Source: Karalla daura (Eukaryota > Chordata > Actinopteri > Chaetodontiformes > Leiognathidae). From it: DNA of 64,000 nt. The notes below the pieces were generated by a model. It made no database searches, was not told the origin of the DNA, and saw nothing but the letters and a program-made list of their open reading frames with translations. The stretch spans positions 17,281,767-17,345,766 of the forward strand of contig CM055199.1 of the NCBI GenBank assembly GCA_029224185.1. Reading direction: 5' to 3'. The position numbers and the translations under genes were made by a program. This document shows, one piece after another, positions 12,028-24,923 of the stretch (positions within the stretch are counted from its first letter, which is position 1; every line of letters begins with the position of its first letter).

Positions 12028-12618
12028 TGCTTCTCCTCCTCCTCCTCCTCCTCCTTTTCTCCCTACTTCATTTTCCTCCTCTCCGACCAACGTTCTTTTT
12101 CCTACCTCCTCTTCGTCTTCCCCCTCCACCCTCTTCCTTTTCTTCTTCCCCTTTCTTTTTTCTCCTCCCTCTTTTATTGAATGCAATCACTTCTATTTCC
12201 TCATCTTTTTCTACTTCTCTTCCTTTTCTCCTTCCTCTTCATTCCCTTTCCTTGTCCTCCTTTTCTCCATTGTTTCCCTTCTCTTAGTCTCCTCTCCTTT
12301 TCTCTTCCTTTCCCTTCTTCTTGTCCCTCCTTCGTCTGTCCTTTTTCCTTTCCACCATCTTTCTTTTCTCGTCTTCTCCCCCCTTCCTTCCTTCCTCTTC
12401 TTCTTGCTCGTCCTCGTCCCATTTAGCTGCCTTGTCTTCATCCTCCTGCCCACCTCCATCTTCTCTTCTTCTCCTCCCTCTTCTGTTTCTACCTCTTCCT
12501 TTCTCTTCTCCTTGTCCCCCCTCATCTCCTCCACCTTTCTCATCACCCTCCTCCTCATCTTCTCCTTTCCTTTTCATCTCTTTTTCTCCCTCTTCTTCTC
12601 CTTCTCCTTCCTCCTCTG
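12028..12618. repeat. Long pyrimidine tract (CT-rich, ~590 bp)
   Basis: Almost entirely C and T on the + strand, with rare single purines. It starts with (CTC)n and then an irregular tcctc/ttctt mixture. Long open frames in several frames (Ser/Phe/Pro/Leu only on +, Arg/Lys/Glu/Gly only on -) come from this composition. Confidence 0.95.
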
Positions 12619-12712
12619 TGATGTTGATGCTTGTGTGTGCGCAAAGATCTCCCCGTCCACGCCAACATGCGTGCTTGGACGTGCGCGCTAAGCTACGAGG
12701 TGTGCGGTCTCA

Positions 12713-12726
12713 GTTGCCATGGAGAC
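12713..12726 (+). promoter_or_regulatory. RFX X-box-like motif
   Basis: gttgccatggagac, close to the RFX consensus GTTGCCATGGNAAC with one mismatch. Confidence 0.35.
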
Positions 12727-14062
12727 GCCAACGTACCCCCTCGTCCTCCTCATCCTTCGGCGCGACACGTTTCGTCTCCGGCGAAGTTTGTGGTTTGTGG
12801 ACCCAGATGTGTGACCAGGACAATGGAGCAGAGATTACACTCACATGTTGGACTGTCACGAAGCCTCGTAATCATCTCACAGATGTTTGAGAACGAGACG
12901 GAGAAAAGCAGCTGATTGGAAGCCGGCGGCAGCAGCTGCTCGGCTACAATATATGTGTTTGTCTCATTTCGAGCCGTTCAGGGAGCAGCTTCGTTCTCTG
13001 ATGCTGCTGCTGAGTGAACCTGCTGTAAAAAGCATCTGAAACTTTAGATGAAGGGTAACGAAGGTTGGGGTTTTCAGGCTGCAGAGAATCCCTGCCGTTC
13101 AGATACTCTGATAGCTCTGAAATAAATAAAACTGCCGCAGGAGAGTGCTGGAGCTGTGCTCCGAACAAAAGACCCTCCCTGGTTTTCATCCTGGTGGTAA
13201 TTCACCCAGCTCTGATTCTCACATGCACTCATTTTTATGAGGTTTTCTTCGAATGTACTCACTCATATGCACTCATATGCATTATCTGGTGTGTGAAACA
13301 CACATGATGAGAATAAAAAAAATCAATATTTGGGTTAAAATTGACTTTATCCATTATAAAAAAGAGTGGATCTAGACTCATTATTATTATTATCCACTGA
13401 CAAATATACCATATCGTCCAATTAAATTACGTAGTTTCCATGATCTGGGGATGAAGATAAGTAAGTAAGTAAGGGCCATTAAATATGGGAGTGCGGGTCT
13501 TTTTGCCTCCCCCATGTCCCCCCTATTTTTACAATGCTTTACATTTTGCCATAATCACTATGGCTCCCTTAACACTCAGACCTGACAAACCAATCCCTGC
13601 TGGTGTTCATAAAATGTGTAATAATCATAGTAATAATGCACACTGTGACAGATCTGGCACATGCAGGAGGCGTTAATTTATTCACGACAGGGCCGGGGTG
13701 CAGCTTTAAACACCGAGATGCCTCCAGATGAAGTTTGTGTGTGCAGTGGAGAAAGTGATCGCGCTCCTGATTCATTCCCTGAGGCATCCTGTGCTCGGTG
13801 CCAGTCGTCCTCCAGCCGGCAGGTTTCTCTCCCCGACAGGTGGAGCGTCTGCTCCTCCGCTACGACGACGGAGGGGGAAAATACTCCAGAGCGGCTCCAA
13901 CTTTCCCCTCGGTGACTTTTTTTCCCCTCCCTCAGACTCAGAACTTTCTGCAGCTGAGCGTTTGTTTTAGCTCGTCTCCGAAGGCTTGTTTGCACGTTTT
14001 TTCTCCGTGAGTCACTGAGTTAAGACAGCGAGGAGGGGAAAAAACGGGAAGGATTGCCAGGC

Positions 14063-14063
<1 letters not shown>

Positions 14064-14096
<33 letters not shown>
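14064..14096. repeat. (GA)n microsatellite
   Basis: About 15 GA units. Confidence 0.95.
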
Positions 14097-14098
<2 letters not shown>

Positions 14099-14334
14099 TG
14101 GGGGGAGAGATGGACGGAGACAGGAGGAGGATGTTGGTTTTCCAGAACCCCGAGAGACGTGAGAATTTAGGTCACTTCAGCTGCCTGACACACAGCGTTC
14201 ACACACACACTGGGAAATGAATATGAGAGGCGGAGACACAGCCGGGTCAGGGTGACGATGTCGACATCAACACACGATTATATTCAGATGCAGGATTAGA
14301 GGACGGACAGGCACACACAACTGATTTTCCATAT

Positions 14335-14366
<32 letters not shown>
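14335..14366. repeat. (CA)n microsatellite
   Basis: About 15 CA units. Confidence 0.94.
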
Positions 14367-14368
<2 letters not shown>

Positions 14369-14655
14369 AACGTCTTAGATATACATCTGTATGCAGATGC
14401 AAACTGCAGGACCGCAACAGTAATCCTCAGAGGCTGGAAATCGTTAAAATCACATCTCGCATCTTGTGTTATTATCTCACTGTGAATGTACCGCAGCTAT
14501 GGGGGGAAACGCTCATCCCTGATTGGCCGGCCCGGGTCATTGTGTGTTAAAGCTGTCCAACACACAGTTCCAACGACGGCACCGGGTTCCTCAGGCTGCT
14601 TATTCTTTTTCTTTTTTGTCATTTATTTTTTATGGTGTTTTCTTTTAAAATACTT

Positions 14656-14659
<4 letters not shown>

Positions 14660-14706
<47 letters not shown>
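14660..14706. repeat. (GA)n microsatellite
   Basis: About 23 GA units. Confidence 0.96.
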
Positions 14707-14707
<1 letters not shown>

Positions 14708-15172
14708 AGCAGGAAAAACAAAAATAAACCAAATGAAAGAAGAGCAAATAACCTTGGGAGGGATCAAGGGAATCGGTGTTGTGTGCATCCGGCATTATAG
14801 AAGAATTACCGCGTGTTATTTTCTCTTTCAAGGATGTTTTACACTCGGAGGTGCAGATTTACGAGATGTGGGAAAGAAAATAAGCAGATTTACAAAGAGA
14901 GGTATTTCATATAAAGTGTGGCCTCAAAACTGAGACGCAATTGAGGCGTTCTGGACCAATTTTCTCAGAAAATATCAACTTGTCACCGGTTGAAGGGTGT
15001 GTATTACTCCTCTCTTAATTAACGATCGTTGGAAAATCAACAGGGCGGCCAACTAAACACTCCACCTCCAGCGGGGTTCGGTCGTGACTCATTTGAAGTC
15101 GGAAAACCAGCTGGATTAACCGCATGTCGGCCTGTAAATCAATGTGTCACACTGGGTGGTCAAAACAAGTGA

Positions 15173-15202
15173 ACACACACACGCACACACACACACACAC
15201 AT
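15173..15202. repeat. (CA)n microsatellite
   Basis: CA run with one CG interruption, followed by atgc units (atatgcatgcatgcatg). Confidence 0.9.
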
Positions 15203-15504
15203 ATGCATGCATGCATGTCGGTACACAGTGCGTCAGGTGGCATCACACCTGAGCAGTGAAGTGAGACGGTCCCAGTAGATGTGCTGTGTCAGGCTGCGGG
15301 AGGTGAAACCAGCACAGGAGCGTTCATAAACACGGGAAACATTAACCACGGGCGATGGTTGGATGAAGATGGTCTGCTCCGAGGAGACAGGCCGGCAGGA
15401 CTCATCAAGTCCCATCTGGGACGCTCGTTCTTCCCCTGCCTTCTCCCTTCGTCTTCGTGAGGAAGAGCTTTTCCTCTGCAGGGCTGCAGGTTTTACTGCC
15501 TTGC

Positions 15505-15546
15505 CTCCTCTTCCTCCTCCTCCTCCTCCACCTCCTCCTCCTCCTC
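15505..15546. repeat. (CTC)n tract
   Basis: About 13 CTC units with one CCA interruption. Confidence 0.92.
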
Positions 15547-16194
15547 GTGGGCATGGCACACGGGTTGAGTCATTCTGTAAATGCAGCAAATTTGCAGTAA
15601 AATCCCGATCCTTGTTTTTTTTTTGTGCTGATGACGTGCTTTGTGTGAGATTGGTGGAACTAAATGAGGTGAGGCCTGGGGGGAGCGCTCTGGGGTCAGT
15701 GTGCACCTGTAGACTAATGCCTGGTGCAGCCTGCATGAGTCAGTCTGTCATTTCTGATTGTCACCACCATGTCAAGACTATACAATCAGAGTGGTCTGAA
15801 ATCTTTGGCCCTGTCTTGGTCAGGCAGACAGAAAACACCCACCCCAAGGCGTCTGCCCACGTTCAATCATCGCTCATCACCACCCGGCACAAGTTCCCAG
15901 GTAATCAGAGGGGGCTTGACAAGAAACCGTCAGTCATCGCCAGAGTCGAAGTAAGAATCTGAAAAACATTTGTGGAGCCATTCCTGGACCTGGTGAAGAG
16001 GACCGCATGGACTGGCTCAATCATTAACTCGCTAAGCAAAGCAGAGTGGAGGGGAAAATGATTGAGGCTCGTATTAAGACACAAATATATGTTTCAATAC
16101 CCAGAAAGTCTCTCACTGGATTCTCACTTTCACTGGTAAAAAAAAGCTCTCTTTGTGTCAGAGCGGTATGCAGAGTCACTGGTCATAAGTTATA

Positions 16195-16400
16195 ATGATA
16201 ATAATAGTAATACATGTATTTATATAGCACGTTTAAAGCTCCCAAAGATGCTTTACAAGACCAAAGACAAATGAAAGCATATATAATGGGACAGCATACA
16301 AAACATAGTGCAAGCAGGAGGGTACATGAGGAACAGAGAATGAAAAGCTAATGCTAAAGGTTAAAAGCGGGTTTGAAAAAATGGGTTTTGAGGACTGAAG
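16195..16400. repeat. Diverged dispersed repeat (tttatatagcac family)
   Basis: atttatatagcacgtttaaa, then ccaaagatgctttacaagac, A-rich middle, then gggttttgaggac. The order matches a common teleost repeat (atttatatagcgctttt ... gctttacaa ... ggttttaag). Confidence 0.55.
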
Positions 16401-17648
16401 TTATGACACGCTATACTTCATTTTGTCGCTCCCAACACAAAATCAATCAAGGCTGAGATCATATAGTGTACACTAGGCACAAGACCTCTGCCCCATTAAG
16501 CGTCTTTAACTACAGTGTGGATGGGAGGAGCACTGTCAGCACAATCCTTCCTTAAACTTTGGGACGTACTTCGAGACTTTGACACTCGTTTCAGATTGTG
16601 AAAACACTCAGAGTTCACACTAACCCGACGACTGAGCCCCAGTGGAGGAATCGCTCTGGCATGTTGCATAGGAGCAGCCGTGTCAGTGACCGCGACAGTT
16701 TAATGGTAAACAAACATGGACAACAAGTGGCAGCTGTTGTCGAGCTCTCTGCTCTTGGGAACCTCTATATGTTATATTTTATACATTAATGTTTTACATT
16801 ATTTATGTTTATTCCCGCCGACTTCGGCATCCAGACGTAAGTCAGACATGTCTGAACAACCACGACTGAGATGTGGTCGGCTCTGTTTACCTCACACAAC
16901 AACAGATGTGTTGCATTGTGGGCTTAATGTGGTGAAAGGCAAACACTGAGGAGGAAATGTCATTAGTGACATAGACAACACAGTCACAGCTTCTTTAAGC
17001 TGCTTTGGAGCTGTGCACGACGTCCATCCATCAAGAGTTGATCCATCGCTGACTAGGTTTGCATGGATAGTAGTGTTCGGAATATTGACCTTATTCTACC
17101 TAAGTCCATTATTGGATTACAAGGTTTGCATGAGCTGCTTATAGAATATTCCATTCATATTCCCATTAACATGCTCGAGAGCATAGCGGGATTAATGCCT
17201 GACGACGCTTTCCTTACTATTCTCATATCACATCATTGATGATATGGAAATATGGAGAGAATATTCTATTAGATATTCCAGTTCCCATGTTTGCAGCATC
17301 CAAAGCTCCCTCTAAATTTCAAGCATTTCCCGAGAGCCCAAAAGTTCTCAGTTAATTATCAGACTTACGTTGCAAAGGTGTTTAAACGTCTACATAATGA
17401 GTGAGTGGGATTGGGATGCTCCGCACGTCGCACGTAAAGAAAAATCGCTGTTTACTCAGTCAGGTTGTCTCGCTCCGGTTGAGATCTGAGTAGTTCAGCT
17501 CAGTGCAGTTCGGAGCTGTTGCTTCTGCGAGTTGCCACTGAGCTTTTATCAGAAAACATGCGTTATGTCTTCTGGTTTAGACAGCTCGCTCCGCTTTGTT
17601 GTTGGGATGTGACAACAGTGGTGCTTGTGACAGCAGGCAGCTGAAATG

Positions 17649-17649
<1 letters not shown>

Positions 17650-17692
<43 letters not shown>
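17650..17692. repeat. (CA)n microsatellite
   Basis: About 20 CA units. Confidence 0.96.
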
Positions 17693-17695
<3 letters not shown>

Positions 17696-18342
17696 CACTG
17701 GGAGATGTGGCCGTGGTGAAAGTGAACGAGTGCGGTCCCTGGATGCCCCGACTCTCCTCGCTCCGGTGCCCTGGTGGAAATGTCAGGACAGAGGAAGTGC
17801 ATCAATATGACGCGCATCAAGCGGGCTCTTAATGCATTCCAGTCTGTGAAGACACAAGCACTCAGACTCAACCACACACACATACAAACACACACACACA
17901 CACACTGACTGTGCTCTACTTTATTCATAACGGATGGTTGCCTGTTAACCTACATCAGAGGGAGAGGGAAAAAAAAAGGTATTTCCATGGCAACGCTGCA
18001 AATTCACACAGTGTATGTGCAGCAGAGCAATAAGTCTGAATCAAACAGCGTTATCGCAGGCTGTCAGCGGCCATTTTGGACTCATTCATTTGTTTGCTTC
18101 ACATTAACAAATCCCCAAAGCAGCACACACAAAGCCTTTTCCCATCATCCCTCTGTTCACGCTCTGTCTCTCTCTTTCTCTCTCTCTCTGTCTGTCTTTT
18201 TTCTTTGTATGTCTGTGATTGTAGTTGTGTGTGACGGCCGTGATGTGCACCATCTGTCGATCTGCCACAAGTCTTGTGTTTCAAGAGTTACAGGTAATCA
18301 GATCTCGGATTTGAGCCTGCGTGCAGCAGAGGTCGAGTTCGA

Positions 18343-18350
18343 TGACGTCA
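18343..18350. promoter_or_regulatory. CRE palindrome TGACGTCA
   Basis: Perfect 8-bp cAMP-response/ATF palindrome. Function not shown. Confidence 0.35.
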
Positions 18351-18664
18351 AAGTGAACCATAGGTCACCGGTGTGAGTCTGGAGTCATGGCTGCAAACCA
18401 AACTTGTTTTGTAGATAAACAGATAAGCAATGATGTTAGAGCCGTGAGGCCGAAGCCCAGAGACTTTACACGAGTGGAAAACTTCAAAATCAATTACTAT
18501 GAACACGCCAGAGCACCACGCTGATGCATACAAGGTGGATTCTGTTGTTCATCAGTTCATTGTCCAGAAATTTCCCCACTTTGGGACGAGTAAACAATCT
18601 AAGTATGGGATTTATTATGTTGCCATTAGGCGGATAAACCAGAAAACATTTGCTGACATAGCAC

Positions 18665-18915
18665 AGTAGCATGTTAGCTCTGCTAGCGTTTTGTTTAGCA
18701 TACTGCACGTAGAAGGTAGCATGGAATAATAACACAAAAATCTGTGTTTAACAAAGCCTGGACATACGAACGCAGCTCTTGAATTGCCATAGTAGCATGT
18801 TAGCATTGTTAGCATTTTGTATATCGGTCTGCGTGTAGAAACTACCATGGATTAATAACAAAAAAAAAACTGTGTGTTTAACTGAGCCTGGACATGTGAA
18901 CACAGCTGCTGAATG
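18665..18915. repeat. Tandem duplication, two ~126-bp units
   Basis: Units at 18,665 and 18,791 both start agtagcatgttagc and share ccatgg/gcatgg-attaataac, ctgtgtttaac, gcctggacat(a/g)(c/t)gaac and cagctc/cagctgctgaat. They match at about 75 to 80% by eye. Confidence 0.8.
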
Positions 18916-21776
18916 TGTCGAGGCAGGAGTGTGCAAACACACATGGAGCTTTTCAGATGTGGGATATTTGCCCTCTTTCTCAGTCTCTCAATTACGCATC
19001 GATCATAAAATGCAGTTGTGTTCAGCGGGGGGACATGTCATTTATTTTGGCTAACAGCTGCGGGGGAAAAGTCTTCATTTTTTAGCAGCGCCGCGATCCA
19101 AAACATTTGTCAACGTCACGGCTGTAAACTGAGTGTGGTAGGAAACGGCAGTGAGTGCTGACATGTGAGGTTTTTTTCCTCCACAGTCATCAAACCGCCG
19201 AACGTCTCATCTATTTTCTTTTTAAAAGGCAAAACACACACTCAGGACAGGGCCGCTTTGAAGGAGAGCTGGAATGATGATGTCGACCGAAACCTCAACA
19301 AGTGATGCCAGCGATTCAGATTCCCGGGGAAAGTGAATTACAAGTGAGCGAGCTGAAAAAGTGGAATAATGCGACGGTGTGTGAGGTTTATGCTGGAGAT
19401 CGGGGGGGAGTCCGGAGGAGCGTGGGGCTTTTGCAGCTCTCTCAGATGGTTTTCCTCCCCCTTCCCTGCTCAGCCCTGAAGTGTTACAGTGAGCACTACA
19501 GGCTTGGCCTCAATCCAATTTCCATTCAGCAGATTCAGAAATTGGATTTTCTCTCCGAGCTCTCAGAAAGCGTGATGTGTCCGGGGCTCTTAGGACGGGA
19601 GTGAATCGTGCACTTTCATGCACGTTTTGAGCAGAAATCGCAATCACATGAGACTTCAGATAACAACTCTGTGCAGCCTGGCCCTAGCGTGTAATCAGAA
19701 ACAATGCACAGATATAAAATGATAAATCCTCTTTTTTGACCTTTGCTCTGTGTTTTAAGCTGCAATCTGCACATGAGCCGCATACAGTACAGTACGGTAC
19801 AGTACAGCGTAGCTACAGCTGCTTAACGGTTCAGTACAGTATAGTCGGTCTTACAGTCAGAAAAGCAGGTTTTTATGAATTTTAATCAGTGCTCCCCCAG
19901 GTGTTCAACCAGTGTTCCTGTTTGATAAATGCATCTGTGAGTGTGGAACAGACACACACATTTGCACACATACTCCTGTTGAGGGTCAAATGGAAGTCTT
20001 GAGGCGGCTCCTCTCTTGATATCTGATATACTATTAACTCAATACACACATCATTTTGAAGCATCTATTTTTAAGTTCCTCTGTGTGTGAGTGTGTGTGC
20101 GTGAGTGAGTGTGAGTTCCTGGGCGGAGGAGCAGGAAGTGGCAGTGTGAAGTATGGAAATCTCATTATGGATGCTGCTTCTTACAGAGCAGCATCTGGCG
20201 TCCAGTTTCTTCCCCCTGAGTCTCACTATAAACGGAAGGAGCAAATCCCGGAGCTGAAACTGAAGCGCGGATGTTTACCTTGTCCGACTTACTTGTCTTA
20301 CACCGTGGAAGTGCTCTTTATAGTAGTATTGGCTACACTTTGTTGTTTGGATTTCTCAAACAATGAATTTATCCATCCATTTATTGTACGAGGCAGTGCA
20401 CATTCTCTAGGTCTTACATGCATGTTTCTTGGACTGAGGAGAAAAGTGATGCACCATAATAATGTGAAGCCCATGATGCATCATGAAAAGTAAAGAAAAG
20501 CTTAAATTTTCAGTGCAGGATTTGGTTGTTTGATGCTGAAGATCTCAGAAGGTCTGGTGACAGTGGTAACTGCGCAAATGTGGTTTAATTCAGCAGGTTA
20601 CATAACTATGACAGACATAAAACAGATAATTGTGTGCTTAATGAGGATGCAGAGTAGAGGACTTTTTGCTTTTGTACCGTGAGAATGCAGACAGCACACA
20701 GTGAAGCACAGAGGAGACGTTCCACTGTCTGAGTAGCTGGAGCCGGTCTGTGTGCTTTGCTGCATCACCTGGTAACGGTTCTAACAACATCTCAAGCTGC
20801 TTCTCTGGCAGAAAATACCTAAACAAGTCAACACAGTGGCATCGGTGTGTTGGCCCGGACCGAAATGTCTCAGCAAGTCCTGCATGTGTCGCCTCCAGAC
20901 TCTTAATCTATGCAGGGGTTTGACGTTCGTGGTTACATAAGAAATGTCTCCGCAACAACTCGATTCATTGTCATATTTGGAGACACCGGCTCCAAATTTT
21001 CAGTTTGGTTCACAACTAAAATAACAACAAAGCCGGTTCCCATCACTGTCAGGTGTACAGTTCATTTGCATGTCCGCAAATGTTCACATGCTAATTTGTT
21101 GAACAAAGAGCACAGCGAACAAATGTGTAAATATTGCGTAAGCGTGTTGAAACTGTCGCTCGGCTCCGTGTTTCTGTTGTTCCCATATTTGCTTCAGGGC
21201 GACTGAAGAAGAGATGCTTTTTCTTCTTTTCCCTTCTCACTTTTGGGACGTATTCATGATTTGCTATTTTGGGCCTCACTCTTAGTTATCCACGATGGGC
21301 ACGTCAGACAACAATGGAAATGACACTTCATATCAGAAAGTATGTAGATGAAGCAATGAAAGTCCATGGAAATGAACAAAAAGTGCAGCCAAGCGAACTG
21401 AAAATCAAGTGGAGGCCAGCGGGACAAGTTGGTTTTCTACAGTCATATTCATCAACATGTTTGTCCTTCAGTGTCCTGTGTATTTAAAGTAAGGGGTGAA
21501 TAACAAAGATCTCCTCTGTGTGCGATAACCTGAAAACAATAACCACTGAGCTATCTTAGAACCAGCCCTGCAAAAGAGCAGTGGAACAGAAGGATAATGA
21601 AAACGCACTAAATAAAACAAGTGCTTTAAAATGATAAAGAGAATTCGAGCATTAGGAGGAACTGCAGGAACAGGCAGAGGGTGCAGTAACGAATTTGCCC
21701 GAGGTGTCGTCATTCTTACAGTTTCTGTCTCTTGAACGTCATCGATCCTCCGTCCTGTTGTCATCAGATTGTGCAC
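18916..21776. other. Gene-free stretch
   Basis: A short agtacagtac-type repeat lies at 19,785 to 19,860. Motifs gaccgaaatgtctcagcaag (20,859) and gaaatgtctccgcaacaact (20,941) are relatives of the teleost repeat at 2,648. No gene is seen. Confidence 0.5.

Positions 21777-21778
<2 letters not shown>

Positions 21779-21842
<64 letters not shown>
21779..21842. repeat. (CT)n microsatellite
   Basis: About 31 CT units with one A. Confidence 0.96.
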
Positions 21843-22058
21843 GCCCCATCTCTCTGTCTCTGCACCCTGGTGGCACCAACACCAACTCCTGCGGGGTTTC
21901 TGTTCCTGGCAGACGAAGCGTGTGTGATTTTTTTTTTTTTGCTCCCGCAGCACCTTCAGGCCGCCTGCTCCCTCCTCCTCCCCTTCGGCCTTTGCCAGAG
22001 CATCTGTGCTGAGCTGGTTGCTGGACCGGGGTTTGGCAGGGCCACCCCTGCAGCCGGG

Positions 22059-22110
22059 AGGAGGCGGGAGGAGGAGGCGGGAGGAGGAGGCGGGAGGAGG
22101 CTGGGTGTCA
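22059..22110. repeat. GGAGGC-type minisatellite
   Basis: Units of gggaggaggc / gggaggaggaggc repeated four times. G-rich strand is +, with G-quadruplex potential. Confidence 0.85.
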
Positions 22111-22192
22111 GAGCAGACCCGAGCTCCCCCGGGGCTCCAGCTGGGAGCAGGTTGCTTTACTACGGCGCCAAAACAACATCTGTCTGCGGCAT

Positions 22193-22217
22193 GTGTGTGT
22201 GTGTGTGTGTGTGTGTG
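22193..22217. repeat. (GT)n microsatellite
   Basis: About 12 GT units. Confidence 0.93.
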
Positions 22218-24884
22218 AACCTGGAGAGGAGCTCAGGGCACTTAGCTGGTGGTGGTCAGTGTAATGGACGGGGATGGATACAGGCCACTGGAAGCTAAAT
22301 TTGAATCATTTGCTTGTAATTAAATGTCTGAAATTTGAGAACTGGCTGCATCGTGCCAGTCGGCTTCAGATACAGTTTCAGAGGAAATAAACAGAGAGAT
22401 ATGTGACTGGAGAGCAGCTGCTGGGTGAAATCATATTAGCTGCCTCTCTATAAAAGCAATATTTATCAAATTGCAACAAAGTTCAACCCCTACTTACAGC
22501 CGTTTCCACTGAAGTCTTTCCCCATGACGTCCCATTATTTTCAGAAAATCTCATCCTGTAAAAAACTTTATCGTAATTTAGGAATTCATATGAAAGTGGC
22601 CTGGGTCTGGTTTGTGTTGGTCGAAAAAATGTAACCCAATGTGCATACGATATGAGTACGAGTAAATAAGAATATAGAAATATAAATGTATAGTCTAAAG
22701 AAGTGCAATAAAGTGAGATATAAATGACATAAGATTAACAACACATTAAAGAGAGCATTTTTTCACAGAATAAAAGCAGCCTTTCTGAAAAGTTAGATGT
22801 TCCCATTCGCCTTTCTTTATTGTGAGATGAAAGTTCTGCACATTTCTAAGGGGAATGGAGACGCACCTATTGACACCTCTGCTGAGGTGATGCTCGGTTT
22901 GCTCGGATGGATGTTTCGTCAGTGGGAGGAAGCTCCAAGGACACCCTGACATATAGGAGGCAGCTCGATGCTCACTCAAAGCTCAGGCCTCGACTGCGAG
23001 CTGTTTCGTCGCTGCTCCACACAAACACTGAGGAATCCGTGTGGGCTGGAGAGACCTGAGTGAACGCCTGACAAACACACACACACAACCGAGGTCATGA
23101 CTTAGACCTCGTGTGTGTGTCATCAGCGTGTTACTGGTTAGATCGATAGATGGGCAGATACACGGCCAGATGGAAAGATGTGTGAATAGATAGGGAGATA
23201 CAAATGTAGAGACGTGAGTAGACTCACAGGTACCTGTGGATAAATGCGTAGATGAATGTGGATGAATCGATATACTCAGGCATAAATACATGTATGAATA
23301 TAACATCCATGTGGGACACATTTGGTTTGGACTCCACAAAAGCTCAACCCAATGACCGAAGAGTCACAAACCCAGATCTATGACAAGCTGAGACAACTTA
23401 AAGACGTATCAACAGTTAAAAGGAACATAGATAATAAAGAGTTAATACAGGAGCAAAAGACAGGGTTTGAGATGAGGGAGCAGGGAACAGTTTTTATCAT
23501 TAGCTATTCTGCTCGTGAGTAAAGTTGCCTGAGCAGCTCCTCTGATTCCAACATTTATAAGTGGGATTCAGGCGCCGTTTGACAATTCGTTTGAAGGAGA
23601 GTGTTGACGGCTTTTGATGTGCCCCGTCTTTGTAAATGCAGACCGAAAAAGCCTGTATTCATTAGGACCTGATGAGGAGGAAACCTGCAGACTAGAAACC
23701 ACCACGGTGAGACCAAAGTGCACAAAAAACAAAAAAAACAAAGCAGAAAACGCTCCCCACGTTTAGCTGCACTCATCTCCGAAATTTCAGGCTGCCAAGC
23801 AAAAAAGAGGAACAGGCTGGCAGAGATCCTCTTACAAATTAAGTGGTTTTTCATTAGAAATGGCTTTTCAGTGTTTCTCCTTTGGACCAATCCTGCATGA
23901 TAAGCCCATTGTCAGGGATAAAAAAAAAACGTCGATGGCCTTTGCCTACGTAAACCAACATCCAGCCACCTTGCATAGTTGAATGGATGCTGCTATGGGC
24001 TCGGCACCAATGGAAACAGGGTAGAATACAAAACAGGGGAGCAAGAATGCTGAGTATTGTCCGTGCCAGAGCGGACTGAAGACAATGCGGGCCTTCATCG
24101 GCCTGCGGCCTATTGTGCCTGGGTTTTCTTGGGCCGTGTCTCGCGCGGGGAAGAGAAAGGTTTTCATTCAGCTCCCGATGGGGCTTCTTCAGACCTGCTA
24201 TTGTCATGGCGTCTTCTCTCGCCATCCCCGTGTTTTCCTTTCTCTCCCGGGTTGATTGATACCCCTGCGCCGCAGCGTCATGTCACTCAGCGCTCGTCTG
24301 AAAACGGCCCAGCGCTGCTGTTTGCCTTGCCTCACCTATCCGCCATTGTTCCAACCGTCCAGCTCTCCAAATAGCAGCCGTTTTAGGTTACCTCCAAGGT
24401 TACCTCCTCCGCCTGCATATTCAAATGAAGGGTTAATGTTGCTTTCCCTGGAGTTTTTTTTTTAAACCCTGCTCTGAATGCATTTCCCTCAATCACAGTT
24501 TGGATCTTTTTCTCTCCGAGTGACAATAACCTTCTTCAATAGGCATTCCTACCGGCTGACATCCGATGCCAGGATGCTGTTGTGCCCCATATTGATGCAG
24601 GAGTGATGTCACTCCAGCCGGCAACAACACTGTTTAATTTTGCAGCAATGAAAAAGAGAAAAAAAAAGGAGCTGGATGATAAATGGCTGGTTGGAAAAAT
24701 GGGCCTCCAGATTGTGAACCTGTTGAGAGCAGCTCTCCTGAAGGATTCAGTCAAAAGGACCCAAAGAGGCAGAGAGAAGAAAAGCTGCTTTAAAAAAAAA
24801 GAGAAAAGCTTTTCTTTTTCACTTTCACTTGTGAGGAAGTGTCTCAAAAAATCGTGACAGGCTTGTTAAAGCATTCAACACACC

Positions 24885-24886
24885 CA

Positions 24887-24920
<34 letters not shown>
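24885..24920. repeat. (CA)n microsatellite
   Basis: CA run after accc units. Confidence 0.93.

Positions 24921-24923
<3 letters not shown>

Larger units (their letters stand above)
12727..16189. other. Gene-free stretch
   Basis: Holds GA, CA and CTC runs and a 199-codon ATG open frame at 15,363 to 15,962 that is not recognised as a gene. GC-rich sequence at 13,690 to 13,990 shows no exon. Confidence 0.5.
16401..18660. other. Gene-free stretch
   Basis: Contains CA runs (17,650; 17,872 to 17,905), a CT run near 18,165, a CRE palindrome at 18,343 and an AT-rich segment (17,060 to 17,300) with repeated gaatatt motifs in both directions. No gene is seen. Confidence 0.5.

Noticed and set aside
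11870..12691. 273-codon open frame
   Set aside because: Made only of a (GT)n run and the long pyrimidine tract (Ser, Phe, Pro, Leu). Open in other frames and on the other strand for the same reason. No domain.
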